Shown one piece after another: positions 45,101 through 54,000 of a stretch of 64,000 bases of DNA. The stretch's first letter is position 1; every line of letters begins with the position of its first letter. A program made the translations under genes and the position numbers. Source of the DNA: Amoebophrya sp. A120 (lineage: Eukaryota; Sar; Dinophyceae; Syndiniales; Amoebophryaceae); the NCBI GenBank assembly GCA_905178155.1, contig CAJINV010000005.1:5287038-5351037 (forward strand), in the 5' to 3' direction. Under the pieces are notes generated by a model. The model saw only the letters and a program-made list of their open reading frames with translations, did not search any database and had not been told where the DNA came from.

Positions 45101-46708
45101 TTTGCATCCGCCCGCTTTTGTTGGAAAGAGCCTTCTGTGTCGGGGAAAAATTGCCGGGGGCGCAAATGCAAAATCAAGCGTCGGCTGACGATGGATTTCG
45201 AGACGTGCTTCGCAGCATCACAGACGATACAACTACAGTAGGTGTTGGAGGTGACTCTGCATCCACATCCACATCCAGCGGGGGCGCAAATGATAACAGC
45301 TGTTATAATAGTGCGTCTTCTCATTCGTTCACTACTGGTACTGCGGCAAGTAGAACTTTGACTTCTTCCCCCACTTCTATCGACAAAAGACAAGTCTTTT
45401 TCACCGCTAAACTGGAATCTTTCGCACGTAAGCGCGGCCCAAGTTACTTCGGGAAAATGGAGTTTGAAACGAGCGCGAATTTGTTTCAAGCCGACGTCAA
45501 CATCTCGGCGATTCGAAAGGATGTTGAGATGATAAACCAGGCTGGAACTACTGCTTCTGTGGCAACGCCTGCCACAGCGGCCAGTGGGCAGTATACCAAC
45601 ACTTCCAGCGCGACGGGGGGTGCGTCCACAAATTCTGCGAATCAACATACGGGTCGTACTTCTAGCAGTGCAACGTCTTCCAGAACGGCTTCTAGAGCAG
45701 CCGGACCCGGAGGTCAGCATATGTATTGCAAAAGCATCGTACTGGTAGAAATGACATCACAAATTCGTTCAGCATGGCAAATGGAATCTGTCATGCTGTT
45801 TTCCCTTGGGATGGAAGTTTGTAATGCATGATTGCGATTACTACGAGTACGATACTTTTGCACAGGATACAGCAACGTAGGCCGCAATTTGTGCAGGCGA
45901 GACACCCCAACGGGCAGCAACAGAGCAAATATCAAATGCAAATATGTCTGGGTCTGGAAACTTGTGATGCTGGGTGGCGTATCATGAGGAGGCCACAAGT
46001 GCTGGCTCAGCATGACAAGTTTCTGAGCTTCTAGGTGTTGCCTATTCTGCATGACAAACTGTGTTTCATCTGCATGAGCATGACAAGAAAATGGGTCTCT
46101 TGGGTAATGTGCATGACAGATGTAAGAGTCATGCGAAACAAGCATGACAAACTTGCACTTTTCCAGACCCAGACATATTTGCATTTGATAGCAAAAGCAA
46201 CTTTACAAATGACGAGTGGCTGAATTCGGAGCTACTCCAGCAAATTCGGTTTAAGTGTCCGCACCCGGAGTCGGGTTTGCTAACTCTGAAGCTGAACCAC
46301 GTAGATGCCGTCACGCGAAAAATCTCGACGGTCTATCAAATGCAAAAATGTCTGGGTCTGGAACAAAGCAACTTGTCATGCTAAATCTGAATCATGTAAA
46401 AATCTGTGTTGCATGATTACCAAAAGCTGTCCACTTTTGACCTAATCGAAAGGCAATGTCTCACGCAGGATAGGCATGATAGAACTGTCACAGAATCTGT
46501 CATGCTATGACCTACATACCAGACCCCATGGGTCATGGAAAACCTGCATGACAAGTCTGGCACTCTTCCAGACCCAGACACTTTTGCAGTTGATACGGTC
46601 AGTCACTACGCAATGCGACTCTTGCACTTGCGACCAGGGCTGCGCTGGGTGCCGTTTGCGGGAAATCGGGAGTTTCGGGGGATGCTGGTGCATGTGGAAT
46701 TTTTGTAA
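39135..46708 (+). CDS. Large protein of unknown function (1,300 aa), all introns are introners
   Basis: Eighteen exons sum to 1,301 codons with no frame error: 39135-39240, 39405-39527, 39687-39756, 40024-40333, 40610-40827, 40982-41158, 41453-41496, 41764-41807, 42067-42536, 42693-42755, 42906-43595, 43868-43920, 44050-44607, 44881-44917, 45081-45719, 45875-45929, 46196-46333, 46601-46708. There is no canonical intron. Ordered blocks (hydrophobic/charged, likely folded) alternate with Ser/Thr/Asn/Gly-rich linkers. Notable parts are L-N-Y-G-I-L-L-Y-Y-R-A-R-E-L near residue 125, F-Q-R-Y-E-A-L-V near 375, L-R-P-W-H-V-C-I-R-P-L-L-L-E near 1000, and a C-terminal S-H-Y-A-M-R-L-L-H-L-R-P-G-L-R-W. 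I do not recognise the family. Exons 4 to 11 are duplicated, without this copy's introners, at 46819-49022. Confidence 0.85.
39241..39399 (+). mobile_element. Introner, family A
   Basis: 159 bp; TSD acacc at 39236-39240 and 39400-39404; right end GCACTGCAGA instead of ...ATA. Confidence 0.88.
39528..39681 (+). mobile_element. Introner, family A
   Basis: 154 bp; TSD gggcc at 39523-39527 and 39682-39686. TATCCTGTGC left and GCAGTTCATA right: the extreme ends do not pair although the arms do. Confidence 0.93.
39757..40018 (+). mobile_element. Introner, family B
   Basis: 262 bp; TSD ccgaa at 39752-39756 and 40019-40023; joined peptide M-P-N-P-G-V. Confidence 0.93.
40334..40604 (+). mobile_element. 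Old introner, family A (decayed)
   Basis: 271 bp; left end TATCCTGTGCAAAAG, right end degraded (acttttgccgaccttcata), middle replaced by unrelated AT-rich DNA; TSD acagc / acacc. The duplicate copy has no insertion here (46970 region), so it is not needed by the protein. Confidence 0.8.
40828..40976 (+). mobile_element. Introner, family A
   Basis: 149 bp; TSD aacga at 40823-40827 and 40977-40981. Absent from the duplicate, where the sequence runs straight through (about 47186-47200). Confidence 0.93.
41159..41447 (+). mobile_element. Introner, family C
   Basis: 289 bp; TSD gggtc at 41154-41158 and 41448-41452. Absent from the duplicate (about 47575). Confidence 0.93.
41497..41758 (+). mobile_element. 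Introner, family B
   Basis: 262 bp; TSD copies tctgc and cctcc each differ by one base from cctgc, which is the uninterrupted sequence in the duplicate. This shows directly how a TSD decays. Confidence 0.9.
41808..42061 (+). mobile_element. Introner, family B
   Basis: 254 bp; TSD agagt at 41803-41807 and 42062-42066. The duplicate has a single agagt in the same place (empty site near 47666). Confidence 0.95.
42537..42687 (+). mobile_element. Introner, family A
   Basis: 151 bp; TSD gggca at 42532-42536 and 42688-42692; empty site with one gggca in the duplicate near 48896. Confidence 0.95.
42756..42900 (+). mobile_element. Introner, family A
   Basis: 145 bp; TSD gacca at 42751-42755 and 42901-42905; empty site with one gacca in the duplicate near 48961. 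Confidence 0.95.
43596..43862 (+). mobile_element. Introner, family B
   Basis: 267 bp; TSD cccga / ccaga, one mismatch. Outside the duplicated segment. Confidence 0.9.
43921..44049 (+). mobile_element. Introner, family A
   Basis: 129 bp, shortened in the middle; TSD poorly kept (aaagg / agcag). The reading frame requires removal to about 44049, giving E-I-K-A-E-G. Confidence 0.82.
44608..44875 (+). mobile_element. Introner, family B
   Basis: 268 bp; TSD catcc at 44603-44607 and 44876-44880. Confidence 0.92.
44918..45075 (+). mobile_element. Introner, family A
   Basis: 158 bp; TSD ctccc / ctcgc, one mismatch. The upstream exon is only 37 bases. Confidence 0.9.
45720..45869 (+). mobile_element. 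Introner, family A
   Basis: 150 bp; TSD cagca at 45715-45719 and 45870-45874. Confidence 0.92.
45930..46190 (+). mobile_element. Introner, family B
   Basis: 261 bp; TSD gcaaa at 45925-45929 and 46191-46195. Confidence 0.92.
46334..46595 (+). mobile_element. Introner, family B
   Basis: 262 bp; TSD cggtc at 46329-46333 and 46596-46600. Last intron of the 1,300-residue gene. Confidence 0.92.
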
Positions 46709-46726
46709 ATACTGGAGTGGAATGGT

Positions 46727-46762
46727 ATTTGGCATGAACAACTTGTTCATCGCTTTCGCTTC
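46727..46762 (+). repeat. 36-bp direct repeat, left copy
   Basis: Starts atttggcatgaacaacttg, lies 18 bases after the stop codon of the large gene, and is identical to 49128-49163. The pair bounds the duplicated block, as a target duplication or repair scar would. Confidence 0.9.
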
Positions 46763-46818
46763 CTGTCTTTGCAAATCTGCATTACAACTCTGGCGTGGGT
46801 ACGTTTTTACACAGGATA
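46763..46818 (+). mobile_element. Partial C introner, right end only
   Basis: The right-hand third of a C element (gcattacaactctgg... ggata) directly joined to the duplicated exon sequence at 46819. Its left-hand part is found at the other end of the block (49023-49127). Confidence 0.85.
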
Positions 46819-47267
46819 TGCACCCAATTGAATTCTATGTCGAGTCCGAGCAGCTTCGGCGGCAAATCCTCGAGGTGATAACCGACCGGCAGACGAATCC
46901 AAATCCCAGGCCGCTGTCCACGCAGCTCTACGAAAGTCTGTTCGCATCGTCAGCACCAGCGAACAGCTCCGCCTCTACGGCTTATGGAGACCCAGGCCGG
47001 GAAACGGATCAGATCAAACTGAATTCCAATTACCAATACGGTGGCTCCTCCGCCTCCAGTACGCGCAGTACCCCCGGGGGCCGGCTATCCGGAACCAGGA
47101 GCAACCACGGGCGGGCGGCCGGCACGGCGAGCGTGATGCTGGAGCGAAGCCGGAATTTGATGGCCAAGTTCTGTTTGGCACAGAACGACGCCGGTGGAGG
47201 TCCCGGAGCGGACGGGCGGAGGCAGGCGAGATCGGAAAACGGTTTCAACGGCCGCGGAGGCGGTGGA

Positions 47268-47476
47268 TATCGCAAGAAAAAACTGTTTCACTGTGAACTT
47301 GTGATGCATAGAATGGAACACAGAACTATTTGTCTTGCTACACCTGCAAGACCTTGACTCTCTAGGGGTGTTTTTCCGTTGGAAGCGCGCATGGCAAATT
47401 TTCTGTGTCATGTGCAACAAACTTGTGATGCAGATCTTGCAAAATCATCACAGTGAAACAGTTTTGTCGTGGGATA
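47268..47476 (+). mobile_element. Introner, family E, in duplicate only
   Basis: 209 bp; TSD gtgga at 47263-47267 and 47477-47481. The parent reads straight through at about 41055. Confidence 0.93.
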
Positions 47477-47855
47477 GTGGAAACACCAGAAACAGTCGAA
47501 CGAGCAAACTGTTTCGCAGCACGTTCGGAGGAAAGCGATTGACCCGGAACAGCTTCGAAAGTAACGAAGGCGCGGGGGCACCCAACGTCCGATCCGATTT
47601 GGAAATTTTGCAAAATTACCTGCGCCACGACTGCGAAACGGCCTTGAGCAAGCTTGTGGAGAAGAGTAAGGGCAACACCAGCAGCAACACCGCTAGTACA
47701 ACTTCATTTCACGTCAAGCTCGGCACAAAAACTACTTTCCAGAGGTACGAGGCTCTGGTCGAGAGTATCGTCAGCGAGTATTCCGATTTGGGACATCTAG
47801 AAACCTTTTTCGAAGTGAATTACCCGAATGGCATGCGGGAAGAACAATTTGGGTG

Positions 47856-48117
47856 TATCAAATGTAAAAATGTCTGGGTCTGGAAGATTGCCAGGTTTGT
47901 CATGCACATTTTGCATGACTCCTGATGTCTGTGATGCATACCCTAGCATAACAGATTTTGTGAGGGCTTCCTGATGCCTATACCGCATGACAAATGCTCT
48001 TTCCGTGTAGCAAAACTTGGACTCTCTTTGCTGCTCATGCAATACAGATTTTTTTAGAGTCCGAAATCAGCATGACAAGTTTGATTCTTCCAGACCCAGG
48101 CATTTTTACAGTTGATA
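47856..48117 (+). mobile_element. Introner, family B, in duplicate only
   Basis: 262 bp; TSD gggtg at 47851-47855 and 48118-48122; single gggtg in the parent near 42247. Confidence 0.95.
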
Positions 48118-48166
48118 GGGTGGTTTTTGGTGCAAATGCAGGACGAGAATTCCCTGGTCGCGAAGG

Positions 48167-48418
48167 TATCAACTGTGAAAATGTCTGGGTCTGGAAGAAT
48201 TCATGTTTGTCATGCTTGTCAGGCATGACTCTTAAATCTGTCATGCACGTTACCCAAGAGCTCCGTTTTTCTGTGATGCAGAAGCGCAGTTTGTCATGCA
48301 GAATAGGCAACACCTAGGAGCTCAGAAACTTGTCATGCTGAGCCAGCAGCTGTAGCCTCATCATGAGACGCTACCCAGCATCACAAGTTCCCAGACCCAG
48401 ACACTTTTACTTTTGATA
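48167..48418 (+). mobile_element. Introner, family B, in duplicate only
   Basis: 252 bp; TSD gaagg at 48162-48166 and 48419-48423; single gaagg in the parent near 42293. It lies 49 bases after the preceding introner. Confidence 0.95.
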
Positions 48419-48588
48419 GAAGGAGGTCTTTTCCTTCCTCAAACCGCCCTGGAAAACGAGTTGTAACGCAGCCAGCATTGCGTCGAACAGTAGTTTTGGT
48501 GCGACGTCGGCGCACCAGCAATACCAGTCGCAGAACACTGCGACCAGTAGTATGTTGGACCAGCTCCACATGTCGAGTTTTGACCAAA

Positions 48589-48818
48589 TATGACAGTGCA
48601 CAACTCGTCCCCCTCCCCCCTCATTTGTAATGCAAAATACGAAGTTCACATCTTGCCCTCAAGCACAGTCTGCGTCACAAATTTTGGAGCTTCATCAAAC
48701 AGTACTACAATCCATGTGCAGACTTGTCATGCGGAAGTCACATTTCTGGCGTTGCTTGTATTGCTGTTCATGCCAACATTCGAATGAGGGGGAGGGGGAG
48801 TTCTTGTGCACTTTCATA
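48589..48818 (+). mobile_element. Introner, family F, in duplicate only
   Basis: 230 bp; TSD ccaaa at 48584-48588 and 48819-48823; single ccaaa in the parent near 42457. Confidence 0.94.
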
Positions 48819-49022
48819 CCAAACTGCGAACGCTCTGAACAAGTTCGGCCTCCGCCGGTGGTTGTGCGATGCGAGCCGAAATTGCATCTGTAGCGGGCAC
48901 GAGAACAATGGCGGTTCTGGTGCGACGAGTCTTAATCTTGGAGAAGACAGCTTCATCGAGGACCATGTGGACCACAGCCTGATTGAAGTCGACGAGCGAA
49001 CCCTCGATTACCCGTTCGCCAG

Positions 49023-49127
49023 TATGCTGTGCAAAAATGTTTGTCCCCACCGCCCCACAGTCAAGATGGCAAATCTGCAACACAAATGTCCAAGTTTTGG
49101 GAGTTCTGCATGACAAGTTTCCATCGC
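49023..49127 (+). mobile_element. Partial C introner, left end only
   Basis: Left part of a C element (TATGCTGTGCAAAAATGTTT...) following the exon end gttcgccag, cut off inside tttccatc and followed by the 36-bp repeat. Confidence 0.85.
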
Positions 49128-49163
49128 ATTTGGCATGAACAACTTGTTCATCGCTTTCGCTTC
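49128..49163 (+). repeat. 36-bp direct repeat, right copy
   Basis: Identical to 46727-46762. Sequence beyond it continues what appears to be the original 3' flank of the large gene. Confidence 0.9.
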
Positions 49164-51081
49164 TGCATCACAAATAGAAGTATTTTCTTTGGTGGAAGCG
49201 TGAGCATTGACAAGCTCTTCAAACACCTCGCCTTCTGATCATCATCAAGCTCGACGAACAAATTTATCTTGGTCTATTAATCTTCCGATGAATCTGTCTA
49301 CTTCTTGCGACATCAAAGAACCGCAATCGCACCGCAGGTCGGGCAAAGATGCCTTTTTTTCTGTGGTGTGTTTGATTTTTGACAAACGAATGGCTGGTCG
49401 GTCTTCGCGTTTGCTCTCTTATTCGGTATCTGAAAATTTCTCTTTCTAGCTGCTGATGAATGTTTTAACGACAAAGATTCATCCTACCATTGTGATCATC
49501 GGTGCTGCAACGAGCAAAGTTGAGAAGTCGGATGATGCTGACCCACGACATCAAATCGGCCTACGATGAGATAATTTCTGTCGGAGATAGTTGAAAAATT
49601 CTGTCTTTGCTTTTTTACGCAATGCGAGCAACTGCTCCTGTTGCTACTTGTAGCAGTAGAGACCTATCATCTTTCGGTTTTGCTTTCGTCGCTTCGGATC
49701 TGCGCTTGTGCAAGGTCGGTGAAGTCAAAATTGTTGAGTAAAAACGACTAAAAAGATAGTTATGTGAAGAAAATTTTCGAATTGAACTTACAATGTAAAA
49801 ACGGAAGCAAATCGCAGATCCACTCAAGTCTAACCCATTCACGATATTCTATATCACCTCTGACTTTATTTCTTTTTGCGCCACTCGACCGAAAGAACCC
49901 AGTAACTCATAAATACAAAAGTATTTTTCTTTTGACAGAAAATTGCACCTATGTGCCGTAGCCGCAGCAACGGCGATGCGTGAAGTCGAAGCCTTTCCAC
50001 AGAAAAGTAGATGAGGAAGATCTGAAATACTATTCCCGAGGAGCACAGCCTGGAGTTGTGTGACAGACGAAAGAGATGAAAACAAGATCCCCGCGACTGT
50101 TAAGCATTGTGCAATTTATTTACAACAACATTGACACGACACTGTTCTACTAGTTCCTTCTTCATCTAGCTACCTCAATACAGAGAGCTCTTAAGTAGAG
50201 AAGCGGAAGAGACCAATAATCAAGACGATCTAATACTAGTAGTTGCATCTGACTCTGAACACCAGGTGGCTCATCACACTAAAGTAGTGACAGATGAACA
50301 GAACAAATATGGCCTAAAAGCGACACATCAAAGAACTGCACTAGTAGTTTCATTTTTTTGTTGGCAAAAAGGAGGAGAACTACTTACACACTACGTCTAG
50401 TTGTACTAGGTTGGTTACTTTCATAAGATTTTTGGACGTGGTGTGGAGCTTCTAGTGCGCTGCTGGTCGTGCAACGACAGCGAGACCACATAGTAGAGAA
50501 GGAGGATCAACATCATCATTGACACGAAGATCAAGAGCTTTCCTTTCCTCCGATCTCATTTTTCCTGCCTAGAAGTTCTTAGGCTCTCATTATATTATCG
50601 GCCTAGAGCTAGACCAAGCCAAGATTTTAGTACTTCTGAAATACGGTCGACGCGGTCGGTGAACGAAGGAAGTCATGACCACTTGTACTTACTGGTAAGG
50701 CCCACCAGCAAGCGCTGCAAGGGCCGCGAGATCTATTCCTGCTATCTAAGTACATAGTAGAGCGCCGCACTCCGTCTCAGACGATCTTCTTCAAAGTTAA
50801 AAGCGCTAGCTTTGCTAAAAGCTACGGCTCTGTAGCTGCCTTATCTCCACGTAGAAGTCCTCGCATTTTGCTATATACAGCCTAGTTTCTTTGGTGTTTT
50901 GCATGCGCAGCGCACGATTTTGACGTGATAGTTTATCATACTAGCGGCGAGAAAAAATTATAGCAAAGTGTCATAAAAATTCTCAAATAAGTATATTTTT
51001 ACCTACAGCGACTTTACTGCGACAACGCGTTTTAAATACTTCATTCAAGTCTACTGGTGGCCTGAGAGAACTTCTGTCAAA
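49164..51081. other. Intergenic, no gene recognised
   Basis: Nearly 2 kb of AT-rich spacer with no introner and no conserved frame on either strand. The last part is the 5' flank of the gene at 51082. Confidence 0.5.
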
Positions 51082-54000
51082 ATGTACCTTGCTTCGGGGG
51101 AAAACGTAGACGCCAACTCGGATACTTCCGATTCGTCCGATGTGGAGGACAGCGAGGCAATCGCGGCGAGCCGGCGACTCCAGTCCGCGCCCCCGATGCA
51201 GTTCATGTACGAGAGAAGGTCGGAGTTTGAGTCCCCCCAAAACTTCCTATCAAATGAAAATATGTCTGGGTCTGGGAGATTCTGAAACTTACTTCTCATG
51301 CACGTTTCGCATGGGCCACGATGTCTGTGATGCATGCCGTAGCTTCACAGCTTTTTCGAGGGGTTCTTGATGCCTATTGCGCATGACAAATGCCCTAACC
51401 GCGTAGCAAAAATTGCATTCCCTTTGCTATTCATGCAATACAATTTTTTTTGGAATCCAAATGCAGCATCACAAGTTGCATTCTACTTCCAGGCCCAGAC
51501 ATTTTTGCATTTGATACTTTCGAACACCCGACGAAACGAAAAACAGCAGTTCTGGCGGGACGGCGTCTTCCCCTGGAACGAGCAAGATATGAATTGCAAA
51601 AGTATCGTATTCGTATTGCAATCATGCATTACAAATCCTTTTGTTAGGGTAAATCTGCATTACAAATGTTATTTCTCATGCTGAGGAAATTTGTAATGCA
51701 TTTATACGAGTGCGATACTTTTGCAGACGATACAAGAAGAAGAGCAACAATAATTCGCCGTCGAAAAAGAACAATCTGAGTAAAACGCCGCAAAGCGGCG
51801 GACCGACCGTAGGAGGCAATGGAAGTCGAGGTATAGCAGGTGTTTGGATTTCCAACCAGGAGTGAAGTGTTATGTTACGTCTATAAAAATCTTGATGGTG
51901 TATGTTCTTGTTCTAATATCACGATGCGACAAGTGCGAATGGTCTGGTGCAACCTACTGCAGGAAATGGAAATACAACATCGCATATAATTGAGCCGTCC
52001 TTTACTTCAAACTGCATATACAGGTGGAAATAACGGCCGGAAGCTGTCTACCCAGCACGAATCAGACGATGAAGATGAATCCGAACAGGAAGAGCTTGTC
52101 CGTCACACTGCACTATCAAATGCAAAAGTGTCTCGGTCTGGAAGAATGTAACTTGTGATGCTGCGTTTGGATGTCTAACAAATTTGTGTTGCGTGAGCAG
52201 CAAAAGGATTCTAATTTTTGCTACGCGGAGGGCATTCGTCATGCGGAATAGGCATCAAGTTTAAGAATCCCTCAAAAAACCTGTGATGCTATGGCATGCA
52301 TCACAGACATCACGGCTCATGCAAACCGTGCACGACAAGCACAAATCTCAGAATCTTCCAGACCCAGACACTTTTGCATTTCATATGCACCAATGACCTA
52401 TGCAAACCCCCAAAGGACAACCCCAAAGTCGTTTTCAGGTCATCTAGAAGGTGGCATCAATGCGGCGAGACAAAAAGCAAAATCGGAATATCGGCACCCA
52501 GGAGCTCCTGCAGGTGCCACCGCGGCCCAGGGAGGAGGTTCTTCTACACCGTCTTCGAAGAAAAACAAACAAAACGCGCAGAGTACGTCGTACCAGTTGA
52601 GCTCCCCGCCAAGACAAGACCGTGGGATCGTGTCTATGCCGTCCGAAGATCATGCTGGGGTGTATTCTCTCGACGGTCATGGAACAGCCGCTATCAAGAG
52701 AAAAAGTGTTAACGTTAACGGTTTTCACAGATAGCAGTCATGCGTCGCAAATGTAGCTCAATATGCATGCTATGCATGACAAATTTAGGCACGTTTTGTG
52801 ATGCATTTCTGCATAACGAATTTCGATAACGTTAACACTTTTTCCTGTGATAGCCGCGACCATGTCGATGCCACCCGGGATGATGATGAAGATGTCGAGA
52901 GCAGGTGGAGTTGCACAAGACAAGTCAACACCGAACAAGTCAACAGCTATAACTCCTACGTCCGGGAAAAAGAAGGTGAATCAAAAGCAAAGCACTAGCC
53001 CGGTCGTGACCAAAGCAGGCGCTGGAAGTGCGACAACTTCAAGTCCCTCTAAGATGGGCAACAAGAAGAACAACAAACAGCTGCAAGGAACTTATCCTGT
53101 GCAAAAGTATCGTACTCGGATAAATGCATTACAAATTTTCTCAGCATGAGAAATAAAATTTGTAATGCTGATTTGCCTTGACAAAGAAATTTGTAATGCA
53201 AGACCTGCATTTATACGAGTACGATACTTTTGCACAGCATAGAACTACACTGACGTCGATGCAGCCCACCAGCTACAACAGTGCAACAGTAACGTACTAG
53301 TATAAATTGCATTACAAATTGGCTCAGCATTACAAATTCAATTTGTAATGCTGATTTACCTTGAAAAAGAGTTTTGTCATGCATAAATGCAATTAGTACG
53401 AGTGCGATACTTTTGCACAGGATACCAGCTACAACAGTGCATCAACCGGGGCGGGCGAGAGGAAGGAATCGGACGAGAGCGTCGGTTATCCTGTGCAAAA
53501 GTATCGTACTCGTACTAATCGCATTCATGCATTACAAATGTCTTTCTGAACTCAAATCCGCATTACAAATTTTATTTCTCATGCTGAGGCAATTTGTCAT
53601 GCGATTTATACTAGTACGATGCTTTTGCATTTCATATCGGTTCGTTTCTCCGCCAAGAAAGCCGCCAGGATTCGGAGATCATCATTCCCGGGCGGAAAAT
53701 GTATTCCGAATTTTTCCCCGGCAGGGTAAAACCTGTGACGGAAGGGCACCCAAAACACCAGCAGCAGCTGACGAGGCAGCAGCGGGCGGAGCGACGACCA
53801 AGTAGGAAAGTCCCGGGGGAACCGGGAAAATTGAGTCCGGGAGGGAAGATAAAGATTAAACCAGGGGCGCAACATATCCCACGAAAAAACTGGTTCACCG
53901 TCGTGATGATCTTGCAAGATCTGCATCACAAGTTTCTTACACATAACACAGAAAATTTGCCATGCGCGCTTCCCAAGTGAAAACACGCGGAAAAATCCAG

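Larger units (their letters stand above)
46819..49022 (+). pseudogene. Partial duplicate of the middle of the 1,300-residue gene
   Basis: Exonic sequence corresponds to 40189-42965 of the parent, with near-identical bases, small in-frame indels and an open frame throughout once its own four introners are removed. It lacks the first four exons' start, the domains after P-F-A-S, and any ordinary promoter or stop. It lies in the 3' flank of its parent. None of the parent's seven introners in this segment is present, and none of its four is in the parent. It could be translated from an ATG at 46818-46820, but I treat it as a non-functional fragment. Confidence 0.88.

Noticed and set aside
39135-46708. 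Assignment of the large protein to the MORC/GHKL ATPase group because of the I-L-L-Y-Y-R-A-R-E-L segment
   Set aside because: No ATP-binding motifs are present and the similarity is limited to a few residues.
46476-47357. A continuous 293-codon frame linking the end of the large gene to its duplicate
   Set aside because: It crosses a B introner, the large gene's 3' flank and a partial C introner; the real coding frame of the large gene ends at 46708.
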